A DNA stretch of 64,000 bases from Oikopleura dioica. Taxonomy: Eukaryota > Chordata > Appendicularia > Copelata > Oikopleuridae. Within the stretch, counting starts at the first letter, position 1, and every line of letters begins with the position of its first letter. The notes under the pieces are model-generated. The model made no database searches and had not been told where the DNA came from. It saw only the letters and a list, made by a program, of their open reading frames with translations. Below are positions 54,201 through 64,000 of this stretch, in pieces. Position numbers and translations under genes: made by a program. The stretch lies in the NCBI GenBank assembly GCA_907165135.1, contig OU015568.1, forward strand, positions 14,020,501-14,084,500. The letters run 5' to 3'.

Positions 54201-57200
54201 CGTTCAGTCTCTGAACATGTCAAAGCTCTACAAGACTCATCGACAGCTGCGGCAGAACGATTCAGCGCGGAGAGAACAAAGCTCGAAGAAGAAATAAACT
54301 CTACGCAGGAAGAATCGAAGGAAAAGCAAAATGAGTTGAGAAAAGAACGGGATGAGCTTCAGATCGAAATTGCTCGATTCAAGTCGCACTCTAAACAAGA
54401 ACTCGAGCAAAAACTCGAAGAGATCAGTATCGCTCAGTCGAAAATAGCTCGCCTCGAGAAGAACAGAGATGAGCTTGAAAACCAGCTAGAACAACTCGCA
54501 AAGACTCATAATCTTTCTGAGCAGCAGCTCGCCGAAGCAACAGAAAATTCAATGAGCATTGAATCAAGATCGAAGCAAGAGCGCGAAGAATTCGAAAAAA
54601 TGCAATCATCACTCGAAGAAACCATCAAGGGAAAAAACCGACAAGTCGAGGAACTTACAGCTCAACTTCTTCAAAGCCAGCTTCAAACGGAAAACATCAA
54701 GAAAGACTCGTCTGATTTGGTTGCGCAAAAGGATGCAAGCTTTGCAAAGCTGAAAAAGGAGCTCGAAGAAGCTCAGATTGCCTTCGAGAATTTCAAGAAA
54801 GAATCCCAACTGAAGGAAGAATCAATGATTGAAGAACAGCGTGATGAACTTCAGAAAGTTCAGCGAGAAAATGCAAGAAAACTCAACGAGATCACTTCGA
54901 TGATGCAACTATCAACAGCAGAAAAGGAAAAGATCGAGGCGGAAATGAGCGAAAAATTGGCAAAAACTGAGGCAGAAATGGCTGAAAAGCTTCAAAAGAC
55001 TTCCCAGGAGTCGGAAATTGCGGAACAAAAAGCTAAGCAAGAATTGCTAACTGAAAAGGTACCTCATTTTTTAAGAGATAAAGGATTAACTTATATTCAG
55101 AATCAATTCGATGTTCAAATGTCGTCTCTCTCGCAGCACATCCAAGCTCTTACCCTTGACGGAACCCAAAAAGCCGAAGCAATCCAGTCTCTCCAAGCAG
55201 CAAAGGCCGAAGTTGAGCTCCACCTCGCACAGGCCATTCAAAATCAAGAACAGCTCACGAGCCAGCTCAAGAATCACCATGAACAGGCTGAGCTTGCTCT
55301 AAAGCAGTACAAGACGGAGCTTGCTAATAAAGAAAATGAAATTTCTCAAAAGATGAGTTTGATTGATGCGAAACAAAAAGAAATAATCGGCCTTGAGCAA
55401 CAGAATATTACTCAAGAAGGACAGATTAACAAGTTGAAAAATGAAGTTCAGAAAATGCATGATGATTGGAAAATGCACGAGCAAATGCTTGCGGCTTCCG
55501 GTAAGGGTCTTTTTTGTCCTTGGTAAAAATTTGAATAGCAACGAATCTCAAATCTCAATATGAAAATCTCGCATCCGATGCTTCTTCCAAAATTTCCGAG
55601 CGAGATGGCGCCATCAATGAGCTCAAGAAGGAAAAGCTTTCTTTCTCTCAAATGGTTGAAGAATCCAACCGCTCGGTCCATCAGCTCAAGCTGGTAAGTT
55701 CACAAATAAAAATTGTATATTTGAACTTCTGCGTGGGATCAGACGTGATCCGATGCTTATCACCGCAGCATTGTCATGATTTAACCTGCCCACTGGGTGT
55801 CTTTATATGATATCAACGCCCAACGCCGACAAAATTTTCAAGTACCTCCTCACCCAAAATCTGAAACAAACAGTTGCTTTTCTTATCGCCCATTTTTTCA
55901 GAACTTGGAGCGCGTAACAAACGAAAACTCAACTCTTGCTGCGGAAATCGAGGAAGCGAAGTTAAAATATAAAGGTACAGTTATGCGGTTATTCAAAAAG
56001 AGTAGAACAGGGATTGAGACGTGAGGAACAAGACAGGAGTGAATTTTATTTGTTATTTACAATAAGCATCGCTAAAGGGCACGAAAGCGCTCTGTCAACG
56101 TGTCTCCTTGATCATTCCTAAGGAAGGGACAGTTTGATTTTACCTTATTCTTTCTAGCGTTGCTGAAAGACAGTATCCAGCAAAAAGAAACGATCTCAGA
56201 GCGAGATCTTGCGCTAGAAAAGTCGAAGAAGGAGCTTGATCGAGCTAAAGAGGAAGTTAAATTTGCAGCCGCCGACGTTGAGCAAGTCACTCAAAGCAGT
56301 CTCTCGAATAGTCACTTGGTCAATAAAACTAAATATTTTGAATATTCCGAAATTTTATATTGCTGAGCTGTCAATTCTAGGACTTGACTTGACCAAAGGG
56401 AAGAAAACTTTTCCAAGCGGAGAAAGACCGATTAGAGGAGTTGGTTTCAGACCTTCGAACTCAGTTGAAGCAAAAAGAGCAGAGAATCTTTTCTGCCGAA
56501 GAGGAAATATCTGTTCTTCGGGACAAGTCTGGTGGTGCTACTAAGGCCCTTTCAAAGGTTTCTAGTGATAAGAATCTCATTTCATAAAAACGCTTTTAGG
56601 AGAAAAAGCGGCTTGAAGAAGTTGAGGACTCCCTCCAACAAGCGCTTCTAGCCGGAAAACAACGAGAAGCTCAACTCAACTCAGAAATCGAGAGCAAGGA
56701 AGAGTTCATTCATAAACTTGAACGGAAGAACGCTGAAATGGTCAGACGACTTCATCAATTTGACCTTGAGAAGGTAACACAATCTCTGATTTTGCAAAAT
56801 TACCGAGTTTGTTAGGACGAAATGGTCGAGCGAGAGGAACGGCTAAACAATCTTTTGTCAGAAGGAAATGAAACCTACGGAGCTCTTCAAAACGAGATGG
56901 AATCTCTTAAAAACCAGTACGAGCGAAGATTGAGAACATGTGATGAGACAAAGAGAGAAAACGAAGCAACCATTCATTCTCTCGAGGTCGACATTGAAAA
57001 TATGAGGGCGCGGCTACTCGATGCTGAGAAAACATCTGAAAGGCTCAAAGCAGATGTTGATAACAAAGGTAAATGAAACTTTTTCACACTTGACAATTAT
57101 TAATCGCTTAATAAGAACGCGAAATAACACGTGAACGACAGCAGCATAAGCTCAAGGATAGCGAGGCAAATGAACGAATCGAAGGTCTCCAGCACGACCT

Positions 57201-60200
57201 CAAAATCCAGCAGAAAACACTTCAAGCAGTCACAATGGATCTTGAGTCCCAAGCAGCCGAAGAGACTGGTCGACTGGAAAGACAAATTGACATGCTCAAG
57301 ATGGAAGTTGAAAGCAAAGACAATGAGCTTAATATAGTCAGACACGAAAAGGAAAGGGTTAAAAGTATTGATCATAAATTATGGCTCAATTCGAAAATTG
57401 TTTCTCTAACCCTGTAAAGGACATCTTGGATCAATCTGCGAGTGATCTTCGTGGCGAATTAGAAGTTATCGTTGCCCAACTTGACCAGACTCGCCAAGAA
57501 AAGAACTCACTCACTGTTCGACTTCGAGAACAAGAAGTCATCGACGACGAACTTAATTCAAATCTGAGCGAGGTTCAGCAGATGAAACAAGAGCGAGAGA
57601 AACTAAAATCTGTTCTCAACGAGAAATCCAAAGAAATCGACAGTTTGACGATCCAACTCCAGCGCTCGGATAAACGAGTGGAACAAGTAGAATCCGAAAT
57701 GAAACAGAAATCCGTCGAAAGCACTGAAGCTGCCGAGCGAGTTGAAGACGCTAGAAAGCTTATTCAAGATCTTCGACGAGAAAAAGATGAACTAGTGTCT
57801 ATGATTGGCCAACGATCAAGCGACCAAAAGTGAGTCCTCGTTGATTTCAGTGATTAACTTGTGTCCCTAGCTTGAAATTTACACAGAAAATCGAAAAACT
57901 TCGCGAAGAAAATCGCGATTTGCAGAAGAAGCTTGATGATGTCAGACGAGAAAGTCGATTGGAAGCTAAGACACTCTCTGAAGCTTCGAACATCAAACAA
58001 GTTCTCAGAGAGAAGCAACACTACCAGGAGCTCTCAGAGGATCTCAAAGTTGAAATTCAAAAACTCAAGAATCAAATGAACGAAAAGACTCGATACTATT
58101 CAACATCTTCGAGCAACAATGAAGTCACAAAAATGCTTGAGAAAGAAAATCAAGAGCTCAAGGCTGAAATCAGAGTTCTTCAACAGGAGTCGAGGCAAAA
58201 TCGTCAAAGAAGTTGGTCAAGATCAAGCGCTCTTAACTCTTCAACTGCTTCTGCTCAAGGTCACGAGACGACCGAAGAAAGAAGACTCAAGGCTGAGAAT
58301 TCTTTGCTTGTCAATCGCCTTCGAGATCTGACAGACGAATGCCGAAACATGCAAAAACAAAGGTAAAATCTCTAAATCAAAAAATCATATTTAAAATTCG
58401 ATAGAAGTATGAGCAGAGATGAGCCCAACATGTCCGGAGTCATCGAAGAGCGAGATCAACTCAGAGGAGCAATTCAAAAGATCGCTTCTCTTAGAAAAAT
58501 GGAGCTTCAACAAATTGACCAGTATAAACAAAAAATCGCAGACTCTGAAAATTTGGAAAAAGAACTCAACGACCTAAAAGTCAAAAATACAAGCCAAGCT
58601 GAAATGGTCAAAGTGGTACGTTTCAAAACCGGTTTTAGATGCAAAAATAAATTCTTGTTCAGATCACCATCGAACGCGAGCGACTTTTGACCGAGAAAAC
58701 GATGCTTCTTCAAGAACGAGACCGAATCCTTGAAGAAAGAAGCTCTATTCTCAAGTTTGCCAAGAGCGGAGAAGGCAGCACTGGCGAGCTCTGCAGACAT
58801 CTTGAAGTTGTCATCAACCAGAAACAAGAGCTCCACAACGAGAACAACAAGCTCAGAGCCGATAACGATCTGTTGAAGAAAGACAAGCAGCGGTTGGTTG
58901 AAGAACGGGACGCAGCTCAATTCCGAGTTGGCTGCCTCGAAGCCGAGATCGCTCATCCATTCCCAGAAAAGGACAGCGACGGCTTCAAGAACCAACTGGC
59001 CGCTTCCGCTTTGGTCGTCGAGCAGCTCCGCGAGGACGTAGCCCGACTAACGGCCGAGAACCAGAAGCTAAAAGGCAAGTTTAGCGCAAAACTACCTGTC
59101 TGAAATCTCCATCTCTGTGACCAGTTTCCCTATGCTGCCCATAATATCTAATTTATCTATTCATTGTTAAATAGGACCCGAATTGAATGTATTGTATAAC
59201 TTTCAGTATCGCTATTATTATAATTATTATCATTAATTAACGAAAGAGTATTTCAGTAGCCTTATGGAAACTTTGCACAGAACATTTGAAATAAAAAAGA
59301 AAATAAAACTGATTTTAGATGAAAATTCAAACCTGAAACCTAACCAAGCGATAGGAAAGTTAGACAATCATTAAAATAATAATTAAGTTTAGTACCTTCT
59401 GCCAATATAAAATATTTAATTTATTTCAACTTTTATTCTGTAAAATGATTTTATATCAACGTGCGTTTCTCCTTGTTCAAAGTCTTTGTAGTGCAATTTA
59501 TCGAACAAAAATAAAGTTATTAATATTATACAAAAAACAATGATTGTCTAACTTTGAAAAAGAAGAAGATCTTTCGCCAGAATCGCAGGCAGAACTGTCG
59601 AAAAAATACGAAAACTTGAAGCTTCAGTTCGATAAAATTAACAAAAAGCTCGAGGATCAAATTAAAAACAACTTGCACTTGGCGGACGAGCTCAAGCGGA
59701 ATCTGATTGATTCGCAAAAAGAAGTTGAGTCGCATCAAAAAGCGATGCGAAGTGAGCAGGAGCAGAAGCAAAGCTGGATTGATCAGTACAATCAACTGGC
59801 TAGCTGGGCGCAAGAAGTCCAAGCGCAAATGCAACACAAAGATTCAAAAATTTCTGAACTTGCGGATGAGCTTCAAAGCCGATCTACATCGAGAAACACA
59901 TCGATTCAAATGGACTCTGCCTCAGCCGCGGAGCTAGAAGAACAACTCACTGGAACAAGACGAGATATCGAAGGCTTCCGAAAACTTCTTGACATGGCGA
60001 AAGAGCGCGAAGGAAACCTCAAAAACGAGCTAAACAAACTTGTCGAAAAACTTGAAGATGCAGAGGAAAAGATCTCAAACATGGAGGAAATTAAAAATGA
60101 ACTTGCTCAACGAAAAGAAGAAATTAACGACTTGAATCATCAAAAAATGATTCTCGAGGGAATCTTGAAAAATGAACAGGCTGAGATTGAACGCTCGAAC

Positions 60201-63200
60201 GAGCAGTTACTTGAGCTCAACGAAGAAATTGAAGATTATCAAAGAAAGGTTGAGCAATTAGAAGCCGATCGCGCTGTTTTGACGCAAGAAAACGATCATC
60301 ACTCTGACAACGTTCTTGAAATCAACGGAAAACTCGAAGAAATGAATGCTACTGTAGCTCGATTGCGAGAACTACTGGAGCAAGCGCAAGACGAAGCGAA
60401 TTTGTTCAAACGCAAATCTCAAGAATACGAAGAGGAATATGAAATCGCTACTCAGAAATTGAAAGAAATTGAAACGGAAAAGGCCGAAAAACACAACCAA
60501 ATCGGTCAATTAATTCAAGCATTGAAAGCATCACAGACTGAAGTGTCCCAAGCCAAAGACAATGAGCGCCTTCATTCGGAAAAGATCTCAGTCCTGTCTT
60601 CCGAGATCACAGAACTGCGCCAACAATTAGCTTCGTTGGAGGAAGAACTCAAGCAGAAGCAAAATCTGCTTTCGGAGGCAAAACATCAATGCCAGATAAA
60701 AGACGATCTTCTTCAAAGTTCTTCGTCTCAAATCAGTTCCGAGAGAGAAGACCGTCTTAAGCTCTCTGTCGCTCAAGCCCACGCTGAAGAGCGGGTTAAA
60801 ACGCTGACGGAAGAAATTGACGATCTTCAAGGAAAACTTACAGAAGTAGGCGAAGCACTCGTTCAGTCAAATCTTGAAGTTTCAAGGCTGCTGCAGGAGA
60901 ATATCAGGGTGAAAGAAGAGTCCGCGCGAGAGCTTCAACAAAGCGATAAAAATGCTCAAGTGAGACTTGAATCTTTGAAGAAAGAGTTGGAATTAGCAAG
61001 AGATCAGCTAGAGCAATTACAAAAGATGTCAGCGAAAGAAAAGAGTAATCAAAATAACGAATTACAATCGCTTCAAGGGGAAATTGCTACGAGAGAAGCG
61101 CAGTTTGAATTTGAAAAGAAACAAGCTAAAATTGAGTTTGAGTCTGAAATTCAAAAGTTGACCCTGCAAATTTCAAACCTGCAATCTCAAAGAGAAAATT
61201 TCGAAGCCTCGATTGCCCGTTCTTCCGAGAAAATCGAGAGCTTGGAACTTCTCCTTAGTCAGCATGCGAGATCATTAGAGGACCAACAAATCGATTCTTC
61301 GTCACAAATTGAAAAAATAACTCTCAAGCTCAGTCAAAAGTCAGCTGAAATGGCTGAACTAGAGGAAAATCACGTCCAAGTAAAGAACAAGTCGAAGAAA
61401 CTGTTGCTTTCTCAAAAACAGCTTTTGACCGAAAACAAGCAATTGAAGGACAAAGTCAGTTCACTTACAAAAATGCAGCAAGGTACGTGTTTTATTCATC
61501 TTCATTATTTATGTTTTAATCAATCTTAGACTCGATCGCCGCCTCATCTTCAGTGAATGAGGAAAAAAGCGCTTTGCTATCTCAAAACAGCGAGTATAGC
61601 GAAGTGATCAGAAGCCAAACCGAGCAACTGGCGGCATTATCGACCCAATATACCGAAATGGAATCGTCAAAATGCGCCTTGGAGAAGCAGAAATCAAAAC
61701 TTGACGAGGAACTGGCCCTTGTTTTTGAGAGATTGAAAATGGGAGAGAGTCAATTGCTTGAGCTCAGTGAAAAATGCAAAATTTATGAAAACACCAATGC
61801 TCAATTACAGTAAGAAAATTGCCCAAGGCTTAATTTAACGAAATTCTAGATCATCTTTCGACGCAGATTCTGCTCAAAGAGACGAGGAAAAGTCCAATTT
61901 GCTGGGCCAAATATCTTTATTGAAGCAAGAAAATGAAGAAAATCGCCGGCAAATTCACGCGATTCAGCAAGAACGAGATTCAACTGTATCTAAAATGAGA
62001 CAGGAAATCGAACAGCTGCATTTGGTGTCGTATGAAAGCAAGGAGCTGGCAGATAGACTCGGCGTTTTGGAAAATCAGCTTCAAGCGCAGGTTTGGGACT
62101 TTTCCACGGAAAAATTAATAGTAATTTTTCATTCAAGACATCAAAAATGGAACTTGAAAAGAACGATTTCGAGAAGACACGGCAAGAACTTGAAGTGCGA
62201 GTCCAAACATTAACTCTTCAAAATGAAGAACTGCTCAAATCTCAGCAACCCAGCTCGACGCCTGTAGATCCAGTATTACAATCGAAATTGATTGAGTTGC
62301 AAAGTCAGAACCAGTTCTTCGAGGGAAAGATTAATGAGCTCACTGACCTCATTGATTCGCAAAAGGCGCAAATAAGCTACATCAACGATGAAAAGAACAA
62401 CATTCAAGATGAACTTGCCCAATTATCCGCTGCCAAGGCCGCGGCTGATCAGTAAGCATATTTTGAAAGAACAGTTTATTAAAATGTTTTAATTAAGATT
62501 GCTGAGCTCGCAGCATGCAGAAATTGTACGGCTCAGCGACGAACAGACGGAGAATGCGGAATTCATGGATGAACGTGAACTGTTAACGCGAAAGCTTGCA
62601 GAACAAAATGATATCCTCGTCAAACTTCAATATGCCATCACTTCAGAAATTGGCCAAGACTTACAGTCTGACTCTAGGTGAAAGTCTTTCTTGATTTCAA
62701 TTGTTGAATAATCATTTAGTTTCCGCGATGATCCCTCTTCGCCAATAATTGATCGAATTCAAGCAGCTATTTCGGCATATTTCCGTCACCAGCAAAACAC
62801 CACGATTGAGCTGGAATCTGCAACTGAGAGTCTCAAAAAATTAACTCTAGAGCGTGACCGAATCCAAAAAGAATACCGCGAAGTTTCTGAACAACTGGTA
62901 GATCTCCAAAAAGAACGCGAGTCTTCGGGCGGTCAGTTCATCCCTTCGCAACGAGATTATTTCTACTCTGAGTCTTCGCAAGGAAATCAAGGAGACGCTG
63001 GATTTAGTGAGGCTTTAGAAGAAGCGATCCACCATGAACGACAGAAATTTATCGGCGAGAAAGAATCTCTTCAGCATCGAGTCAAATCGTTAGAAGCACA
63101 AGTCAACAACCTTGAAAACTTACTCGAAGAAGCGGACAAAGAACAAAGTCGAAATCAATCACAAAATCAGTCGTATTCAAACAATATTCATTACGAGCAG

Positions 63201-64000
63201 CAGAAGCAAGAAAATATAAATTCTAATAACAACAACTTTTACTCACATCAAGAACCCCAAGAAAACAACAATAAAAATCAGCCCGAGGAAATTCAGAGTT
63301 TCAGAGGATTTGAAGATGCTCCAAGTTCAAACTTTTTCACTCCTGATACAAACCCCGAGCTCAAGGACAATCAATTCGATAGCTTCGAAGAGCAGGATAC
63401 CTCAACTGTTCAAAGTTTCTTTAAGCCCACCGACGAACCTCCGCAAGAAATTGCTCCGACTCAACAACCGACCGATAGTTTTGCTGAAACAACTGCGGAA
63501 CAGCCCAATTTCTTTACTCCAAATGTCGACTCCAGTCATCAAGAGACTCAACAATTCGAGTCATCGCACGCTCCAGCGCAAACAGTTTTCACACCGGCTG
63601 AAAATGTCAAAAAAGAACTCCAAGGATCAAGCTTCTTTACTCCAAATGTCGAAGAACCGTCTATGCCGGCATTTTCACAAGCTCCTGAAACTGTTGAAAA
63701 CAGTTTTTTCCCGAGTCAATCCGAAAATAATACCGGAAATTTCTTCGTCCCTAACTCTAGCGATCAAGACAAATTAAACAACAACTTCATCCAAGAACCA
63801 GCTGCAGCGCAATTTCACCCAGTCACTGATAGCTTCCACGAAAATCAAAATACACCGAGTTTTTTTACGCCAACCATGGAAACACCACCATCTGTTCAAC
63901 CAACCGAGCCTCCCAGCTTCTTTGTTCCGAATTCCGCTCAAGAACCGGCCGCTCCCCCTCCTCAAGAAAATTTCAGCGGATTCCTGAGCTTTCCGGAAGA
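51294..64000 (+). CDS. Giant coiled-coil protein (golgin or centrosomal type), 3' end outside the window
   Basis: Exons that join in phase: 51294-51344, 51556-51691, 51721-51876, 51926-52035, 52119-55058, 55101-55500, 55539-55693, 55902-55974, 56158-56285, 56399-56557, 56600-56773, 56816-57068, 57116-57357, 57420-57829, 57871-58362, 58405-58615, 58663-59074, 59581-61482, 61530-61809, 61850-62090, 62138-62451, 62498-62677 and 62720 to the edge; at least 3,560 residues. After a Gly/Pro/Ser-rich start there is a small helical domain (FLARIAAYLLHQAGKDLACR ... LVKIIDKVFTRMDPDADSR) with a conserved look. About 2,900 residues of continuous Glu/Gln/Lys-rich coiled coil follow. The visible C-terminal part is disordered, Pro/Gln/Asn-rich, and holds about nine S/N-F-F-x-P motifs. 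Size and architecture resemble giantin, AKAP9 or pericentrin, but no diagnostic domain was found. The join over 59075-59580 needs a GC-AG intron; if unused, the gene stops at 59103 and a second gene would start without an ATG. Confidence 0.8.
59075..59580 (+). other. GC-AG intron with internal stop and polyadenylation signals
   Basis: The exon ends CTAAAAG and is followed by GCAAGT, the consensus for GC donors; the acceptor is CTTTCGCCAG|AA. Phases match (g + aa). The unspliced reading ends at a stop at 59101-59103, and AATAAA hexamers occur at about 59287 and 59506. This may be an ordinary intron or an alternative 3' end. Confidence 0.6.
63315..63960 (+). repeat. Array of short F-F-x-P peptide motifs
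   Basis: Within the open frame to the window edge, variants of S/N-F-F-T/V-P-N/D recur about every 20-40 residues (NFFTPD, SFFKPT, NFFTPN, SFFTPN, NFFVPN, SFFTPT, SFFVPN and looser copies). They are embedded in Pro/Gln/Asn/Glu-rich sequence. Such regular spacing suggests a multivalent docking tail for one binding partner. Confidence 0.7.

Noticed and set aside
59544-61529. Separate gene starting at 59544
   Set aside because: The apparent start is TTG, not ATG, and an acceptor at 59580 in matching phase with the GC donor at 59074 explains the frame better.

Overview
The window is nuclear DNA from a small, intron-rich animal genome. It looks like a tunicate, most likely a larvacean (appendicularian) such as Oikopleura. 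The reasons are mostly tiny introns (many 29-110 bp), several introns with non-GT donors (GA-AG and GC-AG), compact genes, a sarcomeric myosin heavy chain that has lost nearly all its introns, CGA as the favoured arginine codon, and a chordate-type gene content (Irx, tektin, an ovochymase-like protease). The species call is inference; the gene calls rest on reading spliced frames. No rRNA, tRNA, CRISPR or bacterial-type feature was seen.

Layout. 1-3.9 kb: no gene recognised, upstream of Irx. 4.09-4.86 kb (+): a compact Iroquois-class TALE homeobox gene with one intron. 4.9-10.1 kb: no gene recognised. 10.1-16.1 kb (-): sarcomeric myosin heavy chain, two coding introns, one frame break near the 3' end. 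17.0-19.5 kb (-): multi-exon helical-repeat gene of unknown family. 19.6-23.1 kb: no gene. 23.1-27.0 kb (+): complete 14-exon tektin-3-like gene. 27.0-31.3 kb: no gene, one large palindromic repeat. 31.3-41.1 kb (+): a roughly 2,180-residue secreted mosaic of thrombospondin type 1 repeats, pentraxin-like domains, an active-looking trypsin domain, CUB domains and a second, catalytically dead protease domain. 41.5-42.0 kb: a 527-bp MITE with 104-bp inverted repeats and an 8-bp target duplication. 42.1-42.95 kb (-): four-exon membrane protein. 44.7-45.6 kb (+): three-exon coiled-coil orphan. 47.6-48.6 kb (+): secreted phospholipase A2-like protein without the catalytic His-Asp pair. 48.8-51.0 kb (+): two tandem paralogues with a shared coiled-coil start. 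51.3 kb to the end (+): a giant coiled-coil protein gene, cut by the window edge, ending in repeated short S/N-F-F-x-P motifs.

The genes do not form a pathway. Myosin heavy chain serves muscle, tektin serves the ciliary axoneme, Irx is a patterning factor, and the protease mosaic and the PLA2-like protein are extracellular. Several otherwise good genes carry single-base frame breaks, mostly in short homopolymers. This suggests assembly homopolymer-length errors rather than a cluster of pseudogenes, and it should be kept in mind when using the gene models.
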